Assembly (NCBI GenBank): GCA_029582165.1 | Contig: CM055892.1 | Coordinates: forward strand, 10,922,254-10,986,253 | Origin: Portulaca oleracea | Lineage: Eukaryota > Streptophyta > Magnoliopsida > Caryophyllales > Portulacaceae | Direction: 5' to 3' | Length of the DNA: 64,000 nucleotides | In this document: piece after piece, positions 33,405-44,449 of the stretch | Position numbering within the stretch: the first letter of the stretch is position 1 | Layout of the letters: each line of letters starts with the position of its first letter | The notes under the pieces: generated by a model | Database searches by the model: none | What the model was told of the DNA's origin: nothing | What the model saw: the letters and a program-made list of their open reading frames with translations, nothing else | Program-made: the position numbers and the translations under genes

Positions 33405-34726
33405 TGATAACTGCTTTTTATGACTATGTTTTTGGGGAATTTAGATGGTGAATTAGGGGTAGTTTTGAGTGTAAATCATGATTTATACCCCGTATTTCTC
33501 TATTATGCTCAGTGTTGTTGTTCTTGATGAAAACTTGTAGATTTTAGAACAAAACACAAACTTTGGGAAATTTTTGGCAGATTCCAGGACACCACGGGCC
33601 TCCAAATGTCAAGAACAGACAGTGACATGAATTTGGGACGAAACGGAGTAAGACCTGGCGGACCAGTGGCCACCACGGTCATCCCATGGTGATACGGACT
33701 GTACCGACCGAGGCAGACTGCCTATGTAGGTCGGTTGTTTTCACGAGTAGAAAGGGAGGAAAGCGACGGGTTTTTCGATATTCAGTCATTATCTATCATT
33801 TTTCCTTCGTTCTTTGGCCCTCATGGAGAGAAAAGAGAGCCCTAATACTTTCATTCTACTCCTCTTCCCCACCATCAAGATTCAGGACCGAATCGATTCA
33901 AGAGAAACCAAGATCAAGATTCGCAAAGGAAAGGAGCGACGTTCGCGGAGAAGGTTCCACCCCGGGATCGAAAGACTCGACGGTTGTATTCTTCGTAGTT
34001 TATCCTTCTTTTCGATTCCTTCTTTATTTTGAGATTCGATTATGATGATTGGAACTTGTTTCGTGTTTTCATTGAATATGAGTGAGTAGATTTCTTGAAT
34101 TCTAGGGTTTTGTAACCTGAAACAATGTAGTTTGATTTAATATTATTAGTTTGTGCATGAATTCTTGTTATGATTCAGAAAAGGTTGTGTTTTCCATGTT
34201 CATGTTTGTTCTTTGAGCGCTCGAATACTCATGAGTCTGAGATTAACCTAAGAAGTACTGAAAGGTGAATTGAGGTAATCTAACTACCAACCTGTCTACC
34301 TAGGCTTACGAAAATTGAAAAAGGAGTAGTAAACTAGGGAATCAATCAGATAACCTGACTTTTAAGACCTTCAATTCTGTTTAACCTAAAAGGCATACGA
34401 AAGTTGTTGATTAGGTTGTTTAGAATATTTCTATTTAGCATCGAAAGGGCGATAGGATTCAGAGATTGTCGATTCTTGATTCATTCTTGAATGTGTGATT
34501 GTGCAGGTTAGGTTTTAGTAATCGAACTTGTTGTTAGGTTAGCATCTCCCTAGAAGTCTTTCTCTCTTGATAGAATATGTGATTGAATTTTTCCTTGCTT
34601 TATTAGTTTGATTAATTGTGAAACCTTTTCAAAATCCAAAAACTTGATTATTGAGCTGCTAATTGAGTCCCTGTGGGATCGACCTTGACGTGCTACTATG
34701 TGCACTCTGCGCTTGCGGCCTTGTCA
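33405..34726 (+). repeat. right LTR of element F
   Basis: TGATAACTGC to CTTGTCA, 1322 bp, complete, followed by GGTAT at 34727-34731. Confidence 0.9.
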
Positions 34727-34731
34727 GGTAT

Positions 34732-36429
34732 GAATCTCCATCTATAATTAAGTATCTCGAACCCTTAACTGGAGATATGTTTATGGCACAGTTTGCTGAT
34801 TGTCACTTTATTGAAACAGTTTTCCCAACATTAGGGGGAGAAACTAAGCAGTTGGACAAGGAGATAAATTGGAACGAATTATCGCATATGCATTTAGATC
34901 CTCGTACGAAACTGTGTGAACTAGAAGTTCAAAACATAATTCGTTTACAATCTTTTGCAAATCAATTTCCAGACGCTTTTTCTGACCCACAGAGAGTTAC
35001 TAAATCCTATGTCCCAGCTGCTAATGCTCCTATTCGAATTTATGTCCTAGAAGGACAACGAGTTATTGCTAAAGAATCTAGATCATAATTAAAGCGTGGT
35101 CGACCAGTCGGTTCCAAAGACAAAAATCCTCGAAAAAGAAAAGGAGCACAGGACAATGATAACCAACATGAGGAAATATTGACTCTAGAAGAGTCCCCAG
35201 ACATGACAAATGTCGGAGTTTTACCACAAGATCAGGTAACTAAAAATCGCGAAAATAATGAGATCTCAATTAATTATGTCATGACTGGGATAAGATGGAA
35301 CCGAAATGAAGTCGACGTCGATGAAGTATTTTCATATAATGTAGCACTCACTATTATGAATGAAAATGAGGATCATGAAACTAGGTCGGTTGAGGAATGC
35401 AGACAAAGAGATGATTGGCCAATGGAAAGATGCAATTAAAGCAGAATTAGTTCGCTTACAAAAAGAGAAGTATTTGGACTAGTAGTCCGTACACCAACAG
35501 GTATAAAACCTATGGGATTCAAATGGGTCTTCGTGCGTAAACGAAATGAGAAAAATGAGATTGTGAGATATAAAGCACGCTTAGTTGCACAAGGCTTTTA
35601 GCAAAAACCAGGTATTGACTATGAAGAAACATAGTCCCCTGTAGTTAATGCTACTACATTCCGATACCTATTAAGTCTTGCAGTACATGAAAAGCTCACT
35701 ATGCATCTTATGGATGTCGTTACAGCTTATTTATATAGAAAACTTGATAACGACATTTACATGAAACTCCCTGAAGGATTTAAGTTGCCTGAAGCACACA
35801 ACAAAACCCCGCGAGTGCTTTACTCAATCAAGTTAAACAGATCTCTATATGGGTTAAAACAATCTGGACCGATGTGGTATAATCGTCTTAGTGAGTATCT
35901 ATTGAAAGAAGGATATATAAATGATCCTGTTTGCCCATACATTTTTATAAAGAGATCCAGATCCAACTTCGTTATAATGGCAGTTTATGTTGACGATTTC
36001 AACATTGTTGGGACTCCAAAAGAAGTTCAACAAGCAGCAGTTTGTTTAAAGAAAGAGTATGAAATGAAAGAGATTAGTAAAACTAAGTTTTGTCTTGGTT
36101 TACAAGTTGCACATTGTAAGAATGGAATTTTTGTGCATCAGTCGACTTATGTAGCAAAAGTGCTAAAAATATTCTATATGGACAATGCACATCCATTAAG
36201 TACTCCTATAGTGGTGAGATCACTTAATGTGAGAAAGGATCCATTTAGACCACGAGAATATGATGAAGAACCCCTTGATCCCGAAGTATCATATTTAAGT
36301 GCTATTGGAGCATTAATGTACCTTGCTAGTCATACACGACCAGATATTTCCTTTTCTGTGAATCTGTTAGCAAGATTTAGCTCGTGTCCAACACGAAGAC
36401 ATTGGAATGGAGTTAAACATATATTCTGA
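34732..36429 (+). pseudogene. Copia integrase end and reverse transcriptase (element E)
   Basis: The frame continues the integrase C-terminus (IIKYLEPLTGDMF) and a variable linker, with stops at 35086-35088 and 35437-35439. RT starts near 35500: [24 protein letters not shown] followed by a stop, then PGIDYEET and another stop (Trp or Phe changes). From 35701 a 242-residue frame holds MDVVTAYLYRKLDNDIYMKLPEGF, RSLYGLKQSG and the catalytic box YVDDF, then SYLSAIGALMYLASHTRPD, where RNase H follows. Only this block is open; the polyprotein as a whole is dead. Confidence 0.88.
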
Positions 36430-36928
36430 TACCTTCGAGGTACAATGGATATGGGTTTATTCTATCCTCATGAAGTGAAAACAGATTTGACTGGCTATGC
36501 TGATGCCAGATATTTATCTGATCCCCATAATGCTTGATCTCAAACTGGTTATGTGTTTACTTGTGGTGGAACTGCCATTTCTTGGCGGTCTATGAAGCAA
36601 ACCATAACTGCCACCTCTTCTAATCATGCTGAAATCTTGGCAATTCATGAGGTTAGTAGAGAATGTGTTTGTTAAGATATGTGATTCAACACATTCGGGG
36701 ATCATGTGGTTTATCTTCAGGAAAAGATATTCAAACAATTTTATATGAAGATAGTGTTGCATGTGTAGCACAACTAAAGGCAGGATACATCAAAGGTGAT
36801 AGAACAAAGCATATCTCACCAAAGTTCTTTTTCACTCATGATCTCCAAAAAGGAAATGAGATTAATGTTCAACATATCCGTTCTAGTGAGAATTTGGCGG
36901 ATTTATTTACCAAATCACTTCGACTGTG
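36430..36928 (+). pseudogene. Copia RNase H (element E)
   Basis: RNase H region after a stop at 36427-36429. It shows GYADARYLSDPHNA (stop) SQTGYVF, then AEILAIHE, and from 36663 the end DSVACVAQLKAGYIKGDRTKHISPK with HIRSSENLADLFTKSL, the conserved C-terminal block of Copia polyproteins. It ends at 36927-36929. A frameshift near 36672 separates the halves. Confidence 0.85.
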
Positions 36929-36929
36929 A

Positions 36930-37206
36930 CGTTTGAGAAGTTAGTTAATAAGATCGGGTTACGTCGACTTTGAGACCTTAACTGGTGTTCTCATCAGGGG
37001 AGTTAAATACGTGTTGTATTCTTTTCCCCTTATCTAAAGTTTTGTCCCATTGGGTTTTCCTTGGAAAGGTTTTTAATGAGGCAGCATATGTAGGCGTATT
37101 GAGAATTATGTACTCTTATTCCTTCACTGGCTTTTTTCCCATTGTATTTTTCCCGGTAAGGTTTTAACGAGGCATGTTCTTTTGGTAATAGACATTTAAG
37201 GGGGAG
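36930..37206 (+). other. 3' untranslated region and polypurine tract of element E
   Basis: Contains twice the Copia tail phrase GGTTTTTAATGAGGCA / GGTTTTAACGAGGCA and ends in the polypurine tract AAGGGGGAG (37198-37206). Confidence 0.75.
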
Positions 37207-37387
37207 TGTTATGGAATAATAGTGTGAATGTCCATACTCTTACTTTTCTTAGTAATGAAGTTTTCTTAGTGATGAAGAATCCTTGTATTATAAATACATC
37301 CTTGATGGAAATGAAATATTCATTCCTTTTCTTTCTCTCAATTCTTCTGTATTATTTCTCTCTCAACTTCCTCTTACATTCATAACA
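37207..37387 (+). repeat. 3' LTR of Copia element E
   Basis: TGTTATGGAA to TCATAACA, 181 bp, which is short for an LTR. TATA-like TATAAATACA lies at about 37278. The MULE terminus begins within about 10 bp. Confidence 0.82.
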
Positions 37388-37392
37388 AAATG

Positions 37393-37870
37393 CATGAGAG
37401 GGGCTTTGATTTTCGTCGCCTACCTTTTTACTAATGTTGCCCCCAAAAGACATTTTTTACCCTTGGCCTCTCTCTCTCCTCTCTCTCTCCTCTCCCTTAT
37501 CCTCTCAAGTTCTCTAAACCTCATTTCTCTCCAAAATCTATAAGATTGTGTTTGATTTTTGAAATTGAATCTAAAATGGCAAGGGAAGGTGACAAATCAT
37601 GTGAAGAGGAGGAGGTTAGTTTGTAAATTTTTTTTTTTAGTAAATTTTGTTAAAAATCGAATTTTCCGGAAAGATTCCGTAAAACAGCCGCTACTGCACG
37701 CCCAAGCCAGCAAACCGCCGCCGCACGCCGATCGCGGCAGAACGGCGGTAGATGCCGCATAGATCGTGGCAAGATCGTCGCGCATTGCCGTGATCTCATG
37801 CGGCAAATACCGCTGCTCACGCGATCGGCATGCAAGTCACGCGGTTTGCCGGCTTAAGTGCACCTACTGC
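37393..37870 (+). repeat. left terminal inverted repeat of the MULE
   Basis: Includes a GC-rich block (37685-37850) with repeated GCGGCA/TGCCGC words and TTTTCCGGAAA (37660-37670). A possible first exon, ATG at 37576 with donor GAGGAG|GTTAGT near 37614, would place a promoter in the repeat. Confidence 0.7.
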
Positions 37871-38335
37871 TTTTCCGTTTAAATTTTTTTTTAATTTTTA
37901 AAACAATTATTATTATTAATTTTATAGTTATTATTATTATTAATTATTTTTAATTGTTAATTTTTTTCAAATTATATATTGTGTTATTATTGTTGTTAGT
38001 ATTATGGTTATTATTATTGTTATTATTAATAATGTGTTGATTGTTATTGATATTTTTTTTTTCAAATTATATTTCTTAATAAATAATGTGTTTATTGTAA
38101 TTGTTACTTGAAGTGTTAATTATTATGATTATTAATATTATTATTAGTAATGTTAGGGTTTAGTGTTTAAGTTTATGAATGTAATTGTTAATATTATTGT
38201 TATTAATATTATTGTTATTATGATTAATAATGTTATTGTTATTGTTATTGTCATTGTTATTCTAAGTAAGTAGTTTTATTGTTAATTATTTTAGTATAAT
38301 TTGGTAATTATTGGAGTAATTAATGAATGTCACAT
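37871..38335 (+). other. AT-rich TTA/ATT stretch inside the MULE
   Basis: About 460 bp of low-complexity TTATTATTAATT-type DNA, mirrored by similar DNA at 43730-44080 and 44460-44590 near the other end. No gene; possibly intron. Confidence 0.6.
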
Positions 38336-38339
38336 TATT

Positions 38340-40335
38340 CTGCATGTTGAGTTAGAGGAGTTTGGCGGAGACGGTGTTGATTATTCACCGTTCTTTGCGA
38401 CAGAAGATGTGTTTGAAAATATAGAAGCAGTGCTTGAGTGAGCCAACGAAATAGCTCGGGGCATTGGATTTAGGTTTGTAAGGGCATCATACAAGCAAAT
38501 AGATTTAGACAGTGCGTGGAGGTGTTACTTGAAGTGTTTTAGGTACGGCAAATATCGCGGGAAAATGATTGATCTTGATGCAGCGGCGACTATCGGTCGA
38601 CGTCGACGAAGGCGTGCGGTTGTAAATTTGTCATTGTAGCGTGGACTCGTAATGAAACGGAATGGTGAGTTCGTGTTTGCGATGGAGACAGGGGGAAACA
38701 CAATCATCGATTCATCGTGTACGAGGAAGGACATCGTTACGGACACCCATTGAACTCTGAGATGAAACAACATGTGCGTGAAATGACCGACACGGGGTGC
38801 ACGTCGGCCACGATACAGACATCGCTGAAGATAAAGTTCCCTGGTTGTAATTCAAACGTTCGACAAATATACCACGAGCGGGCGAAGATGCGCGCCGAGG
38901 GTGTGGATAGGAGGACAACTGCCCAACATTGTCTACACTTTGCGAAAGCTGGTGGATGCGTCTCCTATACAAACTTTGATGATGATGGCAAAATCTTCGT
39001 CAGCTCTTTTTATGTCACCCGTACTCGTTGAAGTTGCTCCGTACGTACCCGAATGTAATTCTCATCAACAGTACATATATGACAAACAAGGCGAAGTGGC
39101 CCTTATGCGAGCTGGTAGGCGTGACACCAACTAACCAAAACTTCCAGGTTGCTTACTCGTTCATGCCGGACGAGAAGAAGGATTCCTATGAGTGGTTGCT
39201 TTAGAAGTTGCATGAGTTGTTGGGTCCCGATGTTACTCCGGGTGTGTTTGTGACGGACAAGGAGTATGGGTTGAGTGGAGCTATTGCTAGAGTTTTCCCA
39301 GGTGTGCCTCACCTTTTGTGCATATGGTATATTGGGAACGATGTGGAGAATAGAGTCAACGTACTTACTGGGGGGAAGAAGAATGGTTGCGGGCTACATT
39401 TCAAACATCATTTCCGGAACCCCATTGTTTATGCCAAGACTGTTGACATTTTCGACATGAAGTGGATGACTCTCCAAAGCGTGTGGACTGAAAAGAAGAA
39501 AGAAGTTATGAAGTATCTGAATGATACGTGGATGCCGTATAAGGAGAAATTTGTTTGTGCTTTCACCGACAAGGTCCCTCACTTTGGGAACACTGTGACT
39601 TCCAAGGTGGAGAGCCAGCATTCTACTCTGAAATATTATATTGGAAGTGGGAGAGGCACATGTGACCGTGTCTTTATGAGGATTCACCATCATTTGGAGA
39701 ATCAACATATCGAGATTCGGAGGGCGCTTGAACAGTCTAGGATTGCGCACAGATATCATAGGGAATCTCGATTCTTCAAGCATTTGCACGGGTATGTTTC
39801 TCATCATGCCATTGAATTAATGGCGTTGGAGTTCAGTGAAATGTTACCGAAGAGGACAGCTATAGGCACAAACAAGTGCGATCACAAGTTGTGGTTAACC
39901 CACCACCTTTCGTGTGCGTGTTCTATGATGCACTTGTACAATAATGGAGAGCAGTTGCAGTATACAGGGATAGTCATGTTCTGGAGATAACTCACAGTCA
40001 TTTGAGATGGTGATACCCCAGGGTCAAATGATGATCCTTCGTCCCGGGACTTGAAGCTGTTTGAGTTGCTCGTTTAACAAGTTCGGGAGCAAGATCCAGC
40101 AGTGATACGCGACGTATCCCAGGTCATCCATGAGAAGTTGAATCCCGAGAGTGCCGATATTCCTGATCCAGAGATCAGCTCCCCACGCATCGGGAGACCC
40201 AAAACATCCAGATCCACCAGACGCGAGCCCAATGGGTTTGAGTACGGCCGAAGATCGGGTCGTGGTAGCAAGACTACGATGAACTCATTGAGAAGAAAGG
40301 GATCCAGTTCTTCTTCCGTCGGGATGGATGAAACA
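38340..40335 (+). pseudogene. MULE transposase (MURA/FAR1-like)
   Basis: DNA transposase that cuts and re-inserts the element. The N-terminal part (38340-38800) resembles a FAR1-type domain: VYEEGHRYGHPLNSEMKQ, MTDTGC. The DDE domain in frame from 39028 reads LLRTYPNVILINSTYMTNKAKWPLCELVG then VTPTNQNFQVAYSF. The second motif is VFVTDKEYGLSGAI with HLLCIWYIGNDV. Then comes FGNTVTSKVESQHSTLKYYIGSGRGTCD, highly typical of plant MULE transposases. Where the family has a D[SA]TY motif this copy has NSTY, so the first catalytic Asp is Asn. A TAG at 39203-39205 replaces Gln. Further stops and shifts lie before 39028 and at 39988 and 40076. Probably inactive. Confidence 0.85.
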
Positions 40336-40432
40336 GGTTTGATTTTCCTTATCTATTTTTTATAAAATAACAAAAAAACTATATGCCCTTATTTTTAAGA
40401 CTGATGTGTCTTTTGATGTACAATTACTTCCA
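40336..40432 (+). other. intron before the OTU exon
   Basis: Donor GAAACAG|GTTTGA at 40335/40336 and acceptor TTACTTCCAG|GATGTG near 40432. It is 97 nt and AT-rich. Confidence 0.6.
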
Positions 40433-41063
40433 GGATGTGTAAAGATCCATTCCCGTACAAGGACGATGTGCCACATTTCTTTCTACCATATATTGTTGAT
40501 TGGACGGATGTTGAGTCGGATGGAAACTGCGGGTTCAGATGCATTGCCGAGGCAGGTTTCGGGGGCCAAGAACAATGGCAAAGTGTTAGGAGTACAACGG
40601 AAAGTGAATTGCTGGCGCGTCCTAACATGTATTTGGTGGCACACCTTGGGTGTCAGGATGAGTACAATAAATCGCTCAGTCGGATAAGTGGTAACATGGC
40701 TAGACCAGCCAGGTTTGAATTTTGGATGTCGACTCCTGCGCATTTATTTCCAGCAGCGACAATATTGAACATTATGTGGATCAACATTGCAACACCACCT
40801 AGTGAATTTGAGCAGATAGCTGAGACATGTATATCAGTGTTACCCATGAAAGCAGGACCTGGAATGAGGGGACCTGCAAAAATGTTCGGAATAGTGCATG
40901 CATACAAGGCTCATTACATTCTTCTTCATTTACACGATTAGTGCCCTCTACCACCGGTTCATATTGGGTGGCACCGAAGGAGAGACCGTACTGTTGAAGG
41001 TTGGGATGAGCCGTTTAAGGCTCGTATTGATCAATGGACAGGTCTTAGGGCTACTCAAATCTG
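40433..41063 (+). pseudogene. OTU-like cysteine protease domain, C-terminal to the MULE transposase
   Basis: OTU-family (ovarian tumour) cysteine protease, a deubiquitinase-type fold often attached to plant MULE transposases. The catalytic loop is DVESDGNCGFRCIAEAGFG, with the nucleophile Cys in DGNC. The C-terminal part has HYILLHLHD, a stop at 40939-40941 (family Asp or similar), then CPLPPVHIGWHRRR and TVEGWDEPFKARI, where the catalytic His would lie. The frame is open for 168 residues from 40435. Because a splice-compatible intron links it to the transposase, I infer it is the C-terminal exon of the same protein. The stop before the last His region makes an active protease unlikely. Confidence 0.82.
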
Positions 41064-41348
41064 ATCTTTGTCTTAGGTATTAAACTATATGCTCATATAT
41101 GTATTTGGTTAACATGACATTGTCTCAACGGCGCTTGTTACATTCTTGTTCATCTTTATTTTTTTTAAAGTGGTGGTGACTAATTTTAAATAAAATGCAC
41201 AACAGTAAAACCAGCAATTAAAATACTCGACAATACATCAAGTCTACGATACAACCACAGAAACTTAAATTTACATCAGTCTTAAAACGAAAGACAGTAA
41301 AACTAAAAATTAAAATGTTCGACACAAATTAAAAATTAACAACTAATT
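41064..41348. other. spacer between convergent MULE genes
   Basis: About 285 bp of AT-rich DNA between the ends of the OTU exon (plus) and the PMD gene (minus). No frame. Confidence 0.5.
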
Positions 41349-43421
41349 CTACTCCTCTTCCTCCCCCTGGTCGTCTTGCTGCTCGGCGACTTGGATATTC
41401 AATTGTGCGCACCATTGAGCATACAGATTAGACATAGCTATGAAACTGTGATCACTCACTTGCCTTGTCGCTTCGTGAGGACTGGGTGGCTGCAACATCG
41501 TCTGCGCTAGTTCCGCCCACAAATATGCATACTATGAAAAAAAAATTAGAAAATTAAAATAATAACACAAAACATTGGTTAGCTTATAATTGAGTAAAAT
41601 ATGCAAAACTAATATTAAAGTATGCTTAGGGGTTTGTACCTGTTCGAGGGATCGCGGTTCATCGTTTGTGGATTGGCTGGTGGAGGTGTTGTTGATCAAA
41701 AATTTATGAGAATGTACCACAAACCAATCGTTATATGCATCATCCATTTCCCACGGCATACGTTTTGTGCGTGGTAGAGCCGTCAGAGACAATATGCTAC
41801 CAAAGGGAAATGTCCCCCAAGCAATGTTGACGCTAAACTCATCAAACTCCAATTTGTACGGCCCCTTGGCCGGTCGTTCAGCTTTCCTAGGGCGGGGCAA
41901 TATTAGGGGGACATGTTGTCGCTGCCCTATCTAACGGAAAATGCGATCAAGCATGTACAACTCTGTCACATCATATGCACGAATGGGGCCCATGTACAAC
42001 GTCCACTGGCAGGTCCTGTAAGGTGTACCTCCATAAGGGCACCAATACACCTTGTCGGGCGTCAACGCGTCCAGGGAGGCCCTCAACGCCCGTAGGCGTG
42101 ACTCTGATCTAACCATGTGACTGGGAAACCACCTGATCGCGCGAGGTCCGCGAACCAGTTGCTCATTGTGTGGCCTAAATGAGGGAAAATACTCATATAT
42201 CCAAGCCTCCAAAAGGGTCAAACACCCAACTATCTTCGCTGTCCTAGCCCTGCTCACCATCCCTAACTGTCGATACAGGTACGCCAGTGTAATCGTACCC
42301 CAAGCAACTGTATTGACATGATCGGTGCTAGGCCACGGATGCGGACGAACTCTACCCCTCGATTTGTCTACGAGGATAAAGTTTCCCAACAAGCTTAACA
42401 ACCATGCCTGTGTCCTATGGGGAATCGGGTACATGGGCGAAACAGCAACCGACCTCAAATCGACGTCAGTCATGGCACCCTTGTCATAAGTGCCCAATTG
42501 CTTTAGTTCTGGCATAGGCTTCACGAAAATAGCCGACACAAACTCGTTAACCGCTGCCTGATCAAGACAATCAGGCATTACACCATCAACTGGAAGGCCC
42601 AAAATGTGTTCCACATCATGCAGCATGATAGTCATTTCACCAAAGGGAAGGTGAAATGTGTTCGTGTCGGGTTGCTACCTCTCAACGAAGGCCGAGATCA
42701 GTGCCATATCGATGTTTTCATACATTAAATCTACCAAAGCGGTCAGTTGGACATTTTGCAGTACACTCTGGCATACGGGATCCATTGAGGACTTCATTGA
42801 CCTCAATTCCCTCAACGCATTCCTCTTCGTCACGCACTCAAGAACTGCTGACGACGAACGCTTCTGACCATCCCATATTACCCGAGCGATGTGACCTCCA
42901 AAGCTCGGTATAATGTCCTCCAATTGTGGTCCCCCGGGAATATTACCATCAATCTTCCAATCTTCCTCATTTCTCCAACTCCTCTTACCTTGCCTGCTGC
43001 TGCTGCTACTGCTCGCCCCAGCCTCATCACCTGCCTCTCCCCCATGTCGAAGTGGGGCAAACCTCCCTGATGCATCTCTCAATGGCTAGAACCCCGTTCG
43101 CCTGTTGACTGAAGTAGGAGGAGGCGCTACAGAAGTAGGGATCGCCCCCGAGACTTCACGCTCTATCTCGTCGTCCCCCGTTGTCTCCGTGTCGGTTGAG
43201 TAATCAATATGTTCATTGATATGGTCAATGAAGCCTTGCGTGGTCTTACTGTGTGTGTCCTCCGGCTGGCCAACCGCATCAACAGGTGCTCCAGTACCTC
43301 GGCTAGCATGTCGTGCTGACGCAGTCACATTACGTCGGTGCGGGTCCCCAGTTTCACCCCCCTTCCAACCAGACGGAAGCTGGTTCGACCTATCTAGAAA
43401 CCCCTTGCCCCTACCTGCCAT
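41349..43421 (-). pseudogene. plant mobile domain (PMD) protein gene in the MULE, antisense to transposase
   Basis: Exon 43421-41640 starts MAGRGKGFLDRSNQL; last exon 41531-41349 (donor GAACAG|GTACAA, acceptor TTTCATAG) ends QQDDQGEEEE. A disordered, Ser-rich N-terminus (about residues 1-150) is followed by the PMD: LMYENIDMALISAFVER, then FHLPFGEMTIMLHDVEHILGLPVDG, HRTQAWLLSLLGNF, VAWGTITLAYLYRQLG, LLEAWIYEYFPSF, RIFR and WGTFPFGSILS. This is the aminotransferase-like plant mobile domain of MAIN/MAIL1 and of many transposons. All 594 codons of the first exon stay in one frame, interrupted by just three TAGs (43088-43086, 42677-42675, 41933-41931). Each is explained by one C-to-T or G-to-A change from Gln, Trp and Gln. 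It was probably intact until recently. Possible upstream exon in the right TIR. Confidence 0.87.
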
Positions 43422-43429
43422 TTTAGATC

Positions 43430-44081
43430 ACCTACATAATAATAAAATAAATATTTAACTATACACAAATACTTAAAAGAAAATTCATCGTTCATGAAAT
43501 TATTGCCCAAAACCCTAAACAATGCAACCTATACTTTCCTTGTTGCATTATGTTTAAAAGATTTTAAATTAGGGCTTCCTTAAATTATTGCCTCACTAAA
43601 TACGTATGTGAATTCATACACTAACTTAAGTCTACACTAACTCAAAATTTTATAAACATCACTACATCCCTAAAAACTAAACCCTAAACTACAATTTTAA
43701 ACACTATAAATTATTTTTAACAGTCTATTATTTACACTCTATATGAAACAATTTATTTTTATGCCCTAAATTAAATAATAACAATAATATTGACATTTAC
43801 ACTGATAATTAACATAATAACAATTACAATTAAATTAAATTATAACACTATTGACAAGAAAATTACAATAAACATTCATCTTTTACAACATTATAATTAT
43901 TAACATTATTATTACTATTATTATCATAAATACCTAATTAATAAAATACATTAACAACAATAATAGCAATTATATTAACAATAATATTAATAACAATAAT
44001 ATTAACATATATAGTGATAATTAACATAATAACAATTACAATTAAATTAAATAATAACAACAAAAATCACAATATTAATAA
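43430..44081. other. AT-rich 5' intron or leader of the MULE PMD gene
   Basis: Low-complexity DNA. The acceptor TTATTATGTAG|GTGATC lies just before the ATG at 43421. It contains a direct repeat (GATAATTAACATAATAACAATTACAATTAAATTAAA at about 43805 and 44013). A possible first exon with ATG at about 44894 and donor TTCTT|GTAAGT at about 44836 lies in the terminal repeat. Confidence 0.5.
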
Positions 44082-44090
44082 TAATAACAT

Positions 44091-44449
44091 CAAAAAATTA
44101 TTTAGAGGTACCCTAACTTTTGAAGAAACAATTTTTTGGTACCCTAACTTTTCAAAACTAATTTTGGGGTACCCTAACTTTTAGGATTAGAAATTACTAG
44201 GTGAATTTCCGGCGAAATTCCGATTGATTCAAATCATTTTCGTCCACGAAAACAAAAAGCATTTTCATCCACAAAAACACTTAATCAATTTCCCGTCTAA
44301 AACTCACCGTTGAATTCAAATAATTCGCCGAAAATTCACCTAATTATTTCTAATTCTAAAAGTTAGGGTACTCCAAAATTAGTTTTTAAAAGTTGGGGTA
44401 GCAGAAAAACATTTCACCAAAAGTTAGGGTACCCCTAAGTAATTTTTTG
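44091..44449. mobile_element. foldback MITE with 9-bp target duplication, inside the MULE
   Basis: 359 bp, CAAAAAATTATTTAG to CTAAGTAATTTTTTG. Almost the whole length is an inverted repeat with arms of about 125 bp or more. Each arm carries three GGTACCCTAACTTTT-type repeats and an ATTAGAAAT-AGGTGAATTT block. It is flanked by perfect TAATAACAT at 44082-44090 and 44450-44458. A 9-bp duplication fits Mutator-type transposition. Confidence 0.9.

Larger units (their letters stand above)
31432..34726 (+). mobile_element. non-autonomous LTR retrotransposon F, deletion derivative
   Basis: 3295 bp, TGATAACTGC to CTTGTCA, with 5-bp duplication GGTAT. The left LTR copy is 31432 to about 32507; the right is 33405-34726 (1322 bp). 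The left copy stops short: about 255 bp of LTR end, the primer binding site and the start of the internal region are gone. The 0.9-kb remainder (32508-33404) has no open frame. The polypurine tract is GCATGGGGGATT before 33405. The LTR end, CCTGTGGGATCGACCTTGACG to TGCGCTTGCGG, is of the kind seen in plant Gypsy LTRs. It encodes nothing recognisable. Confidence 0.88.
31083..37387 (+). mobile_element. Ty1/Copia element E, 5' truncated, interrupted by element F
   Basis: Homology to Copia pol begins in the integrase core at 31083 and runs through RT and RNase H to a 181-bp 3' LTR. Element F splits it between 31431 and 34732, with the integrase reading frame resuming exactly one 5-bp duplication later. 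The 5' LTR, gag and protease are missing. Confidence 0.9.

Noticed and set aside
31733..34045. Frames of 72-119 residues in both F LTRs (31733-32074, 33686-34045, 33814-34032)
   Set aside because: They lie inside LTR sequence, differ by frameshift between the two copies and have no recognisable domain.
37559..37806. GC-rich frames in the MULE left terminus (37559-37762, 37597-37806)
   Set aside because: They cover the GCGGCA-rich repeat and part of it is probably a short first exon only; no domain.
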